Source: Gammaproteobacteria bacterium (lineage in GTDB: Bacteria; Pseudomonadota; Gammaproteobacteria; UBA6429). Taken from it: 20,982 bases of DNA. Below, piece by piece: positions 1-7,977 of the stretch. The stretch spans positions 1 to 20,982 of the forward strand of contig QIKU01000233.1 in the NCBI GenBank assembly GCA_003232015.1. The letters run 5' to 3'. The notes under the pieces are model-generated. The model was not told where the DNA came from and did no database searches. It saw nothing but the letters and a program-made list of their open reading frames with translations. The translations under genes were made by a program, and so were the position numbers. Position 1 is the first letter of the stretch. Every line of letters begins with the position of its first letter.

Positions 1-25
1 ATCCTAAAAAGGCAGCGTGACTCAC
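1..25 (-). CDS. Possible 5' end of a further gene running off the left edge (partial)
   Basis: A GTG codon at 25..23 opens a frame reading MSHAAFLG to the window edge. A GGAGA sequence sits about 5 bases upstream, just past the stop of the DUF302 gene. The residues resemble the first strand of a Rossmann fold, as in NAD-dependent hydroxyacid dehydrogenases that begin with AFLG-x-G, but eight residues cannot establish a family. Seen: start codon and ribosome-binding-like sequence. Inferred: that it is a gene and co-transcribed with its neighbour. Confidence 0.3.
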
Positions 26-56
26 AGCAGTCTCCGTTATCAACTTGCTGTCCAGC

Positions 57-440
57 TTAAAGGGCATCACGAACACGTTCTAAACGTGTTTTTACTTCAG
101 CGGCTAATTCAGCAATACCGTCTTTTTCAACCAGGGTTAAAACTGCTGAAGGGTCCATAAAAGCAACGGTGATCTCACCGTTTTCTTCTTCACGTACCAG
201 TACATTACACGGTAACAGTAAACCAATATCCGGTTCTGCCGTAATCGCCTGATTTGCAAGCACCGGGTTACATGCACCCAAAATAGTATAGGGACGTTTA
301 TCAATATCCAGCTTCTTCTTCATCACCGCTTTAACATTAATTTCGGTTAAAACGCCAAAACCTTCTTTTTGCAACTCATCGGTTACTTTTGTAATGGCAT
401 CGTCAAAGCTACCTGAAAATGTGGTACTAAATCCGTACAT
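57..440 (-). CDS. DUF302 domain protein
   Basis: Small protein of about 127 residues that is almost entirely one DUF302 domain. The visible family pattern is an N-terminal segment with a Phe/Ser/Asp run (about residues 4-30), a central ILGACNP segment and a GLLLPCNVLV strand followed by VAFMDP. DUF302 proteins are small alpha/beta proteins of unknown biochemical role, often found near thiol, sulfur or metal genes. The frame stays open to a TTG at 461, but the ATG at 440 is the better start: GGAG lies about 7 bases upstream, and the TTG would place that site inside the coding region. No signal peptide, so probably cytoplasmic. The gene follows the cytochrome c gene by about 40 bases in the same direction and may be co-transcribed with it. 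The function is unknown. Confidence 0.85.
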   Translation of the reverse strand: MYGFSTTFSGSFDDAITKVTDELQKEGFGVLTEINVKAVMKKKLDIDKRPYTILGACNPVLANQAITAEPDIGLLLPCNVLVREEENGEITVAFMDPSAVLTLVEKDGIAELAAEVKTRLERVRDAL

Positions 441-482
441 ACGTTTCTCCAAAAAATTCAATTATACTTCTGTTTAATGGTG

Positions 483-980
483 CTAGCGCCGGTTAATTTC
501 AAGCCAGTTTGTATAAATTTCCTCAGGCCATTTTGACTGAACCCAGGTTAAAATAGCGTCTATTTCCTGCTGTGACAATTTATCGCCCCAGGCTGGCATG
601 TTGCCACCCATGTTAGCCGTACCCGTAGTAATAATCGACATTAATAATTCCTTCGGATGGTGCCAGGTGTGAGCCGTGCCATCTAATGGTGGTGGTTTTA
701 ATGTTCCATCCGGGTTTCGTTTGCGCCAGTCTGGTGTTCCTTCTGCATTGTTTCCATGACATGCAGCACAATTTTCCTTGAACAACTTGCCCCCTAAGGC
801 AATCTTTGTAAAATCAAAATCAGCCTGAGAGGCAGGTACTGGTGCCATATTAGTTACTACAGGTTTAACAGACACTGCCGTATCGGCTGAAGCAGCCGGT
901 TGCTTGCCTTTGGAAGGCTCTTCTTTGGAACACGATACAAGTACAAAACTGATAAATAAAACAAATAACATTTTTTTCAT
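483..980 (-). CDS. Lipoprotein c-type cytochrome, single haem
   Basis: 165-residue class I-like cytochrome c. The N-terminus is a lipoprotein signal with lipobox LVSC (lipidated Cys17), followed by a low-complexity Ser/Ala/Pro linker to about residue 50. The haem-binding motif is CAACH (Cys71, Cys74, His75). The likely distal ligand is Met128 in the segment GGNMPAWGDKLS, typical of small cytochromes of the cytochrome_C/CccA type. A terminal helix with EIDAILTWVQSKWPEE completes the fold. It should be anchored to a membrane and face the periplasm as an electron carrier; its partner cannot be told from the sequence. It lies downstream of the copper pump operon in the same direction, but a strong hairpin terminator stands between them, so its expression is probably at least partly separate. 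A weak GAGA site precedes the ATG. Linking it to copper handling is only an inference from position. Confidence 0.88.
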   Translation of the reverse strand: MKKMLFVLFISFVLVSCSKEEPSKGKQPAASADTAVSVKPVVTNMAPVPASQADFDFTKIALGGKLFKENCAACHGNNAEGTPDWRKRNPDGTLKPPPLDGTAHTWHHPKELLMSIITTGTANMGGNMPAWGDKLSQQEIDAILTWVQSKWPEEIYTNWLEINRR

Positions 981-997
981 TTTTAGTTCTCTGCTTT

Positions 998-1027
998 AAA
1001 ATAGAACCCCGCAGCAAAGCTGCGGGG
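998..1027 (-). terminator. Intrinsic terminator after the copper pump operon
   Basis: The bases at 1007-1027 form a 9-bp GC-rich stem (CCCCGCAGC / GCTGCGGGG) with a 3-base loop. On the minus strand it is followed by a T-rich run (TTCTATTTT). It lies about 90 bases past the stop of the CusA-type gene and about 26 bases before the cytochrome c start, so it should end or attenuate the efflux operon transcript. Confidence 0.75.
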
Positions 1028-1119
1028 TATTGGTTAAAAGAATAATAATCTGAACCGGCATACTCCCATTTTAATAACAATATATAAAATGACAACCTGC
1101 CAGACATTCAGGTAAAAAA

Positions 1120-4100
1120 TTAACTCTTTCTCACTTCACGCCGCTTCCACAAGAAAAATACCGCCGGGATGACAACTAAAGTTAAAACTGTCGCGCTTAT
1201 AATCCCGCCGACCATCGGTGCCGCAATACGTCGCATCACTTCTGAACCGGTACCACTACCTAACATGATGGGTAATAGCCCCGTAAAGATAGCTGCAACC
1301 GTCATAATAATAGGACGCACGCGCATTAATGCACCTTCAACCACCGCTTCACGCAATTCATCCAGTGTTAAGCGATGCTCACGTTCAGAACGCTGATGCA
1401 AGCGTTTGTAGGCCTGATTTAAATAAACCAGCATCAACACACCAATTTCTACCGCCACACCCGCCAGGGCAATAAAACCAACCCCAACAGCAACCGACAT
1501 ATTGTAGTCCAACCAGTATAACAACCAGACACCCCCCACCATGGCCATCGGCAAGGTACCCATGATAATTAACACTTCAGTCATGTTTCGGAAGTTTATA
1601 TACAGCAAGAACAGGATAATAAGCAGCGTAAACGGCACCACTACACTTAAGCGCTCCTTGGCGCGAACCATGTACTCATACTGCCCCGACCATGCCAGTG
1701 AATAGCCAGCAGGGAGTTCAAGCTGCTCATTAACAACGCGTTGAGCTTCGGCAACATAAGAACCCAGATCTCGGTCCTGAATATCCACCAGCGTCCAGCC
1801 ATTAAGACGTGCATTTTCACTTTTGATTAAAGCGGGGCCTGATTCAATCCGCACATCGGCCACTTCACCCAATGGAATATTTGCCCCCATTGGCGTCACA
1901 ATAGGCAAATGACGCAATTTATCCAGTGAGTCACGCACATCACTCTGGTAACGCACGTTAATCGGATAGCGTTCCTGCCCTTCCACTGTTTGCGAAACAT
2001 TCATACCACCCACTGCTGTTTTTACAACATCCTGTACATCAGCAATGTTTAAGCCAAATCGTGCGGCGGCCACCCGGTCGATATCAACAACAACATAACG
2101 CCCACCGGCAACCCGTTCGGAATAAACAGAGGCGGTACCGGGGATCGGTCTAATGATCTCTTCAAGGCGTTTACCAATCTTTTGTATTACCTTAAGATCA
2201 GGCCCGGCCACCTTGATACCCACTGGGGTTTTAATACCCGTTGCCAGCATGTCAATCCGTGTTTTAATCGGCATAACCCAGGCATTGGTTAACCCCGGTA
2301 TTTTGATTAAATCCCTGAACTCCTGCATGAGTTTTTCAGTTGTCATGCCTTCACGCCATTCGCTCTTTGGCTTTAACTGAATGGTTGTTTCAATCATGGT
2401 TAAAGGTGCCGGATCGGTTGCCGTTTCTGCACGACCAATTTTACCAAACACCGTTTTCACTTCCGGCACAGACTTGATTAACTTATCTGTTTGTTGCAGG
2501 AGTTGCTGTGCTTTACCAATTGATATGGCAGGATAGGTCGTTGGCATGTACATCAAATCACCTTCATCCAGATCCGGCATAAATTCCGAACCAATATGAG
2601 AGAGCGGTATCATGACTGAAACAACAGTAGCAAGACCAACCAGTAACACACGTGCAGGGTATTTTAATACCATATCAATAAACGGTCGGTACATAGCAAT
2701 TAAAGCCCTGTTAATTGGATTTTTCTTTTCGGGGATAATTTTACCCCGGATAAAATAACCCATTAACACCGGCACCAGTGTAATCGATAAACCGGCGGCA
2801 GCGGCCATCGCAAATGTTTTAGTATAGGCAAGTGGTGCAAACAGTTTACCTTCCTGCGCTTCCAGACTAAAAACAGGTAGGAAGCTCAGCGTAATAATCA
2901 GCAAGGAGAAAAATAACGGCGGCCCGACTTCAACCGATGCTCGGGCAATCACTTCCCAGCGGTTTGAATCAGTGACTTTTTCCCTCTCGAAATGCTTATG
3001 TACATTTTCAATCATTACAATGGCCGCATCCACCATCGCACCAATCGCAATCGCAATACCTCCCAGTGACATAATATTGGCATTCATGCCCTGATATTTC
3101 ATAACGATAAAAGCGACTAAAATACCAACTGGTAAGGATAAAATAACCACCAGCGCTGAACGGAAATGGAATAAAAAGATAATGCAAACCAATCCCACAA
3201 CAATAAATTCTTCAATCAGTTTTGCATTTAAGTTATCTACCGCGCGCTGAATGAGTGAAGCACGATTATAGGTTTCAACAATTTCCACTCCTTCTGGCAA
3301 ACCTTTTTTGAGTTCTTCAAGTTTGTCCTTAACACCCTGAATAGTCGTCATGGCATTTTCGCCAAAACGCATAACAACAATACCGCCAACCACTTCACCT
3401 TCACCGTCAAGTTCAGTAATACCACGGCGCAGTTGTGGGCCAACATGTACTTCCGCTACATCCTTCATCAAGATCGGCACACCATTATCATTAACCCCTA
3501 AAGGTATTTGGCGAATGTCTTCTTCACTCTTTAAATAACCCGTTGCACGAATCATATATTCCGCTTCGGCCATTTCAATAACCGAGCCACCCACTTCCTG
3601 GTTAGCACGCTTAATCGCCATACGAATTTTAGATAAAGGTAACTTATAAGCGCGCAGACGATCAGGATCTAAAACAACCTGATACTGCTTTACCATGCCA
3701 CCAACGGTGGCAACTTCAGAAACACCCGGCACTGTTTGCAGCTCATACTTCAAAAACCAGTCCTGCAAACTACGCAACTGCGACAAGTCATTTTTTCCGG
3801 TTCGATCAACCAGGGCATACTGGTATACCCAGCCCACACCGGTTGCATCCGGCCCAAGTTCTGGACGTGCCGAGGCAGGCAGCTTGCTGGTTACCTGACT
3901 TAAGTATTCCAGTACCCGTGAGCGCGCCCAGTACGGATCGGTGCCATCTTCAAAAATGACATACACATACGAGTCACCAAAAAAAGAATAGCCTCGTACG
4001 TTCTTTGCTTTTGGCACCGACAACATGGCCGTTGTTAATGGATAAGTGACCTGATCTTCAACCACCTGTGGCGACTGCCCTGCAAAGTTAGTTTTGATAA

Positions 4101-4242
4101 TAACCTGCACGTCCGACAGATCAGGAATGGCATCCAGTGGTGTTAATCTAATCGACACAATACCGGCAATAACCAGTACAGCCGTCATCGCTAACACCAT
4201 AAAGCGATTGCGAATGGACCAGTGAATAATTGATTCAATCAT
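1120..4242 (-). CDS. cusA: CusA-type copper/silver RND efflux pump, inner-membrane subunit
   Basis: 1040-residue proton-driven heavy-metal RND transporter of the inner membrane, which moves ions through the adaptor and outer-membrane channel. The length and layout fit the HME-RND family: TM1 near residues 14-31, a periplasmic region to about 340, a TM cluster to about 500, a second periplasmic region, and a final TM cluster to about 1035. The TM4 proton-relay segment GAMVDAAIVMIENVH holds Asp405 and Glu412. Three methionines in LMYMPTT (Met566), PLTMIETT (Met616) and RIDMLATG (Met665) match the order and spacing (50 and 49 residues) of the Cu(I)/Ag(I)-binding triad of E. coli CusA (Met573, 623, 672). 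This argues for monovalent copper/silver rather than Zn/Co/Cd. A TAGGAG site precedes the ATG. The gene follows the adaptor by 43 bases and ends its operon before a hairpin terminator. Confidence 0.95.
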   Translation of the reverse strand: MIESIIHWSIRNRFMVLAMTAVLVIAGIVSIRLTPLDAIPDLSDVQVIIKTNFAGQSPQVVEDQVTYPLTTAMLSVPKAKNVRGYSFFGDSYVYVIFEDGTDPYWARSRVLEYLSQVTSKLPASARPELGPDATGVGWVYQYALVDRTGKNDLSQLRSLQDWFLKYELQTVPGVSEVATVGGMVKQYQVVLDPDRLRAYKLPLSKIRMAIKRANQEVGGSVIEMAEAEYMIRATGYLKSEEDIRQIPLGVNDNGVPILMKDVAEVHVGPQLRRGITELDGEGEVVGGIVVMRFGENAMTTIQGVKDKLEELKKGLPEGVEIVETYNRASLIQRAVDNLNAKLIEEFIVVGLVCIIFLFHFRSALVVILSLPVGILVAFIVMKYQGMNANIMSLGGIAIAIGAMVDAAIVMIENVHKHFEREKVTDSNRWEVIARASVEVGPPLFFSLLIITLSFLPVFSLEAQEGKLFAPLAYTKTFAMAAAAGLSITLVPVLMGYFIRGKIIPEKKNPINRALIAMYRPFIDMVLKYPARVLLVGLATVVSVMIPLSHIGSEFMPDLDEGDLMYMPTTYPAISIGKAQQLLQQTDKLIKSVPEVKTVFGKIGRAETATDPAPLTMIETTIQLKPKSEWREGMTTEKLMQEFRDLIKIPGLTNAWVMPIKTRIDMLATGIKTPVGIKVAGPDLKVIQKIGKRLEEIIRPIPGTASVYSERVAGGRYVVVDIDRVAAARFGLNIADVQDVVKTAVGGMNVSQTVEGQERYPINVRYQSDVRDSLDKLRHLPIVTPMGANIPLGEVADVRIESGPALIKSENARLNGWTLVDIQDRDLGSYVAEAQRVVNEQLELPAGYSLAWSGQYEYMVRAKERLSVVVPFTLLIILFLLYINFRNMTEVLIIMGTLPMAMVGGVWLLYWLDYNMSVAVGVGFIALAGVAVEIGVLMLVYLNQAYKRLHQRSEREHRLTLDELREAVVEGALMRVRPIIMTVAAIFTGLLPIMLGSGTGSEVMRRIAAPMVGGIISATVLTLVVIPAVFFLWKRREVRKS

Positions 4243-4285
4243 TTTATTACTCCTAAATTTAGCATATAGCTTTATTCAACCGGGT

Positions 4286-5767
4286 TTATTCAGTTGGCTT
4301 GATGACAGTGATTTTATAGTCGCCATCAGCTTGCTTTTGTAATTCAAAATGAACGGCTTGATCGACCTTGATTTTTGATAAATCCACACCATCTACGGTT
4401 GTGAAATCCATCGTCATCGCAGGCCAGCCCAAAGCCTCAATCGGTTCATGTTCCAGTGTTAGCATACCGTGACCGGCCATAATGCTTTTCACTTTACCCA
4501 TTCCCATCACCGCCTGACCCGTTTCCACTGAGTCTGACTTTTCTTCTGTTTTACCAGCATCACCTTCACCCATACGCATTACGCTGGCTTTGGTACTGGC
4601 TTCAGAGTCAATCAGGAACTGGCCGGAAACAACAACTATCTCTCCCGGTGTCAGCCCTTCTTTTATTTCAACCCAGTCACCTGACTCCATCCCCGCAATC
4701 ACAACACGTGAACTAAAACGGCCTTCGCCCAGGCTAAGAATAACTCGCTCTTCATCGCCGGTACGAATCAATGCTTCATGCGGTATATAAGTAAGGTTAT
4801 CTTTAAAGCCACCGTAAATACGCACTTTGGCAAACATATTAGGTTTTAATACTTCACCCGGGTTTTCAAAATGCAAGCGTACTTTTAAGGTGCGAGTTTT
4901 TTTGTCCAACGCGGGGTAGATGTATTCAACCGTTCCTTCCCATTTACGCCCCGGCAAATACGATAAACGCACATCGGCAGTGTTACCTGTTTTAACCCAG
5001 GCGGTTTGTTTTTCAAACACATCGGCTAACAGCCACACACTGGACAAGTCTGCCAGGCTCATAATTTCAGTTGCAGGTTTTATATACATACCTTGACGGA
5101 CACTTAAACGCGCCACGATGCCATCCTGAGGTGCATAAATATCAATTGTCTGGCGTGCCTTACGCGTGCGGCGTAACTCACTAATTTGCGCTTTTGATAT
5201 CCCTAATGCTTTCAGGCGTTCAAACGATGCCGCCAATAATATTTTATTGCCACTGCGTAAGCCCTGTAGATATTCTTCCTGTGCATTCACTAATGTAGGC
5301 GAATAAAGCTTATATAAAATATCACCTTTCTTAACATTTTCACCTTCAGAGTAAACATAAAGTTTTTCTATCCAGCCATCGGTTCTTGAGTGCACATGGC
5401 TTAACTTGGCTTCATCATAAGAAACATAGCCAACAGTATTAATCAACCGACCAAGTCGACCTTGCTCAACCAGAGCAGTACGCACACCCAGGTTATTAAC
5501 AACCGCCGGATTTATTTTAACTACATTAGCATCTTCACCATCGTCATAAACCGGCGTTAAATCCATGCCCATAGGTGACTTACCCGGTTTGTTGCGTCGG
5601 TAACTGGGATCCATCGGTGCAACCCAGTACGCAACTTTACGCTCTTTTTTGTCTGCTGTACTGCTGTCCATTGCTGCGTCACTTGACGTTGCGGTTTCAT
5701 CACCGCTGCACGCGCTTAGTAAAACAGTGAATGATAAAAATACGCTAATAACTACTATCCGTTTCAT
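4286..5767 (-). CDS. cusB: CusB-type periplasmic adaptor lipoprotein fused to a CusF-like copper-binding domain
   Basis: 493-residue membrane-fusion protein linking the RND pump to the outer-membrane channel. In order: a lipoprotein signal with lipobox LSAC (Cys20); a heavy-metal-binding domain at about 47-76 (YWVAPMDPSYR...SPMGMDLTPVY, the YHS-like segment common in CusB/CzcB homologues); barrel-sandwich and alpha-hairpin adaptor domains at about 90-240; beta-barrel and membrane-proximal domains to about 390; an acidic linker; and a C-terminal CusF-like domain at about 415-493. In the last domain His440, Trp448, Met451 and Met453 keep the H-x7-W-x2-M-x-M spacing of the Cu(I) site of E. coli CusF (His36, Trp44, Met47, Met49). 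The copper chaperone is thus built into the adaptor. AGGAG precedes the start codon, which overlaps the upstream channel gene by 4 bases (ATGA). Confidence 0.94.
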   Translation of the reverse strand: MKRIVVISVFLSFTVLLSACSGDETATSSDAAMDSSTADKKERKVAYWVAPMDPSYRRNKPGKSPMGMDLTPVYDDGEDANVVKINPAVVNNLGVRTALVEQGRLGRLINTVGYVSYDEAKLSHVHSRTDGWIEKLYVYSEGENVKKGDILYKLYSPTLVNAQEEYLQGLRSGNKILLAASFERLKALGISKAQISELRRTRKARQTIDIYAPQDGIVARLSVRQGMYIKPATEIMSLADLSSVWLLADVFEKQTAWVKTGNTADVRLSYLPGRKWEGTVEYIYPALDKKTRTLKVRLHFENPGEVLKPNMFAKVRIYGGFKDNLTYIPHEALIRTGDEERVILSLGEGRFSSRVVIAGMESGDWVEIKEGLTPGEIVVVSGQFLIDSEASTKASVMRMGEGDAGKTEEKSDSVETGQAVMGMGKVKSIMAGHGMLTLEHEPIEALGWPAMTMDFTTVDGVDLSKIKVDQAVHFELQKQADGDYKITVIKPTE

Positions 5768-7059
5768 TTTAATTCTCCTGTAGAGTGACCAGAAAGATAA
5801 AGCACTTTTACTTTTGCTTTTATATGGTCTACATGTATTCGTAAGGCTTTTAATTGTGTTTCCAGTTCGGTGATACTTGCTCGCATCAGCGTTGTAAAAT
5901 CACCGCGGTCACTTTGGTAAGCATTGAGTGCCGCCCGGGTATTCTGCTTCGCTTTAGAAACCAGAATATTGAAATATTGGTCCATGCGCTGCGTTAGACG
6001 TTGCCAACTAGCATATTCATCATTCAACATGCGTTGTAATCGGCGTAATTTATCTTCACGCATATCCTGTGCTGCCATTAACCTGGCTTTACTTGCAGCT
6101 ACTTTTCGGTCCTGATCGTTTCCAGTGAACAACGGTAAATCAAATTTAACCATGGCCGATAAAAAATCTGAACGTTCACTGCCATTCGCATTATTGCCAT
6201 CACGAAAACCATAGGTTAAATCAACCATCCAACTTGGTTTATAGGACTGCTTTGCCAGCTGCACACCGTCTTCATTTACCGCGACACGGGCAGCTTCCAC
6301 TCTCATACTAGGGTGCGATACCAGTTGTGAAAAAATAACTGGCTTTGCTTTTAAGCTTTCAAACTCTGGAAATGCAACACTTATGTCAGCAGTTAAATAT
6401 TTTTCACCCAGCCAACGTGCTAATTTTGCACGTTGCTTTTCCTGCATATTCTTAATCATGATGATTCTATCAACCAGCAAGCCCAGTTCCAGCTGTGCCC
6501 GGGTTACGTCCTGTTGTTTCTGCTTGCCCGCCGCATAGTTTGACTGAGTAATATTAACCAGTTGTTCAAACAGTCCACGGTTCTTGCTAATAACCTGTTC
6601 GGCATTATTCCAGTAATGTAACTCCAGCCAGCTCAAGCGAACTTCTCGCTGAACCACTAGCGCTCGATCATTCCACTTTGATAGTTGGCCATCGGCAACA
6701 TGGCTGGCACGGCTGGAACGTATTTCCAATGTATCGCCTCGTGGAAACATTTGCACAATTCCAATCTGGCTCTGCGTCATGGGTTCCTGATCAATTTTAT
6801 AAGTGTCGGTTGGAACATTCATTATTCCCAACTTGAGTTGAGGATCGGGCAATGCGTTATTCGCCACCGCCAGCTCACGAAAAGCCTGTTCTTTTGACTT
6901 AATTGCGCGCCGCACTGCATCACGTTTTAAGGCGATTTTTTCGGCCTGCTCGAGAGTTAATACATTCGACCCGCCTTGTGCTGCAAAGGCATTTCCTGCA
7001 CTCAGAAAAGATACGGTTAATACAACTATCCATACATGCTGTTTAACTACAAAGGGCAT
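5764..7059 (-). CDS. cusC: TolC/CusC-family outer-membrane efflux channel
   Basis: 431-residue outer-membrane factor, a trimeric beta-barrel with a long helical tunnel that completes the copper efflux complex. A Sec signal peptide covers about residues 1-26 (hydrophobic core WIVVLTVSFLSAG, cleavage near NAFA|AQ). There is no lipobox, unlike E. coli CusC. The rest is two OEP-type halves, each helix-rich with Gln/Arg/Ala heptads: about 35-220, including SNYAAGKQKQQDVTRAQLEL, and about 230-420, including ARLMAAQDMREDKLRRL and YQSDRGDFTTLMRA. The L-T-L-E-Q-A-E start of the mature domain is typical of the family. AGGAG precedes the ATG. It overlaps the adaptor gene by 4 bases and lies 104 bases after the small His/Cys-rich gene. 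Copper specificity comes from the neighbours, not from this protein. Confidence 0.92.
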   Translation of the reverse strand: MPFVVKQHVWIVVLTVSFLSAGNAFAAQGGSNVLTLEQAEKIALKRDAVRRAIKSKEQAFRELAVANNALPDPQLKLGIMNVPTDTYKIDQEPMTQSQIGIVQMFPRGDTLEIRSSRASHVADGQLSKWNDRALVVQREVRLSWLELHYWNNAEQVISKNRGLFEQLVNITQSNYAAGKQKQQDVTRAQLELGLLVDRIIMIKNMQEKQRAKLARWLGEKYLTADISVAFPEFESLKAKPVIFSQLVSHPSMRVEAARVAVNEDGVQLAKQSYKPSWMVDLTYGFRDGNNANGSERSDFLSAMVKFDLPLFTGNDQDRKVAASKARLMAAQDMREDKLRRLQRMLNDEYASWQRLTQRMDQYFNILVSKAKQNTRAALNAYQSDRGDFTTLMRASITELETQLKALRIHVDHIKAKVKVLYLSGHSTGELK

Positions 7060-7163
7060 AATATGCTCCTAATTGGTAATATATAAGTAACGCTTTCAAT
7101 CTGTAGCCATAAAAACTACAAATCTAATCACAAAAGAAAAATAAATCTGGGGAGTGGAGGATG

Positions 7164-7571
7164 CTACCGCGGAGGGCGATAGGCTGATATATTTGTTATA
7201 CCGCTAAGTGCATAAGCATAGCTATTTTGCACAGCATAAAGTGGAAGAATGATTGCCTGCTGCCGCTCATGCGTCATAGCAATAAAATGCAGACAGTGAC
7301 CACAATCCTGTTCATTATTTGTATCACACGCCAAGTCGCTAGAACAACAATCCTTAAGCTCCTTGTGCATACTGCAATGTGCCATGGATTGTTTTAGATT
7401 GTCATTATTTTTTAGACTTTTGTGAGCAGCGTGTAACGCTGCGGGGGCAATAACCCTGGCTGTATTACTGCCAGACATAACAAACGATGCTGCAAAAGTA
7501 ACCTGAATGGGGAACCAACCAAGAGACACAACTAGAAAGACTATGCTTATTTTTTTTATCAAATGCGGCAT
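7164..7571 (-). CDS. Small exported His/Cys-rich protein heading the copper operon, putative metal binder
   Basis: 135 residues, family not recognised. An N-terminal Lys-Lys followed by ISIVFLVVSLGWFPIQVTFA looks like a Sec signal peptide, cleaved near residue 27. The mature part carries a dense set of possible soft-metal ligands: His47, His50, His65, Cys66, His69, Cys75, Cys76, Cys82, Cys90, His92, Cys93 and His95, including HCSMH, DCCSSDLAC and DCGHCLHF. A short hydrophobic stretch (about 105-123) and a PPR C-terminus follow. Similar small His/Cys-rich secreted proteins often precede efflux genes in gammaproteobacteria, so a periplasmic copper-binding or sensing role is plausible but inferred. 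It is the first gene upstream of the channel, adaptor and pump genes in the same direction. No clear ribosome-binding site is seen before the ATG; this start is preferred because it gives a complete signal peptide. Confidence 0.75.
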   Translation of the reverse strand: MPHLIKKISIVFLVVSLGWFPIQVTFAASFVMSGSNTARVIAPAALHAAHKSLKNNDNLKQSMAHCSMHKELKDCCSSDLACDTNNEQDCGHCLHFIAMTHERQQAIILPLYAVQNSYAYALSGITNISAYRPPR

Positions 7572-7977
7572 TAATATATCAAATATCTGTTCATTATGAA
7601 TTTTATGACTAGAATTCTTATGACTAGACAGTTTAGCTAAAGTTCCATAAATGTAAACGGATCTGGATCTACTTATATAAATCCACTATCGGAAATAAGT
7701 AACTTTATAGCATATAGTCCTCTTTCACAAACTCATTCACCTTGAAGAGGGCAAATTTCAGGCAACCAGCGACAAATGCCCGCTTTTTCGGTGCACAAAG
7801 CAACCATCCCACATATAATTGCAATTTATAACCCGCACCACCAGCCTCACTTCTCCTGGCGGCTCCATACCATAATAATAATAGCGCCTCATTTCAGGTT
7901 AATGTATATAGTAAGCACTCACTATCAAAGAGTCAGAAATGATTAACTTTGTTCAGGAGTCTACCGCAGGAGGGGTT
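7572..7977. other. 406-base gene-free stretch between the copper operon and the signalling operon
   Basis: Both flanking operons read on the minus strand, so this stretch should hold the 3' end of the diguanylate cyclase transcript and the promoter of the copper operon. Apart from the promoter-like boxes and tandem repeats near 7603-7657, I see no convincing intrinsic terminator for the cyclase gene and no small coding frame with a ribosome-binding site. A GGGCA/TGCCC pair at about 7748-7785 followed by TTTTT would face the plus strand, has only 5 paired bases and serves no visible gene. Confidence 0.6.
7603..7657 (-). promoter_or_regulatory. Candidate promoter with tandem operator-like repeats upstream of the copper operon
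   Basis: On the minus strand a TTTACA (7657..7652), a 16-base spacer and a TAAACT (7635..7630) resemble sigma-70 -35/-10 boxes. Just downstream are two perfect copies of TCTAGTCATAA (7628..7618 and 7613..7603), 15 bases apart and about 32-57 bases before the start codon at 7571. The repeats would cover the likely transcription start, a position suited to a regulator. No CueR-type inverted repeat was recognised and no regulator gene is adjacent. Seen: the boxes and the repeats. Inferred: their function. Confidence 0.35.

Noticed and set aside
441..461. Seven-residue N-terminal extension of the DUF302 protein from a TTG at 461
   Set aside because: The GGAG ribosome-binding site would lie inside the coding region; the ATG at 440 fits it well.
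865..1107. Minus-strand open frame of 80 residues overlapping the cytochrome c gene and running through the hairpin terminator
   Set aside because: It overlaps a well-supported lipoprotein cytochrome in another frame and shows no recognisable protein features.
7735..7765. ACCTTGAAGAGGGC sequence considered as a CueR/MerR-type operator
   Set aside because: The expected second inverted half and spacing are not present.
7748..7785. GGGCA/TGCCC pair followed by TTTTT, considered as a terminator
   Set aside because: It faces the plus strand, where no gene precedes it, and the stem has only five solid pairs.
7970..7977. Search for a terminator directly after the diguanylate cyclase gene
   Set aside because: CAGGAG occurs twice near 7954-7973 as a direct, not inverted, repeat; no stem with a T-run is present.
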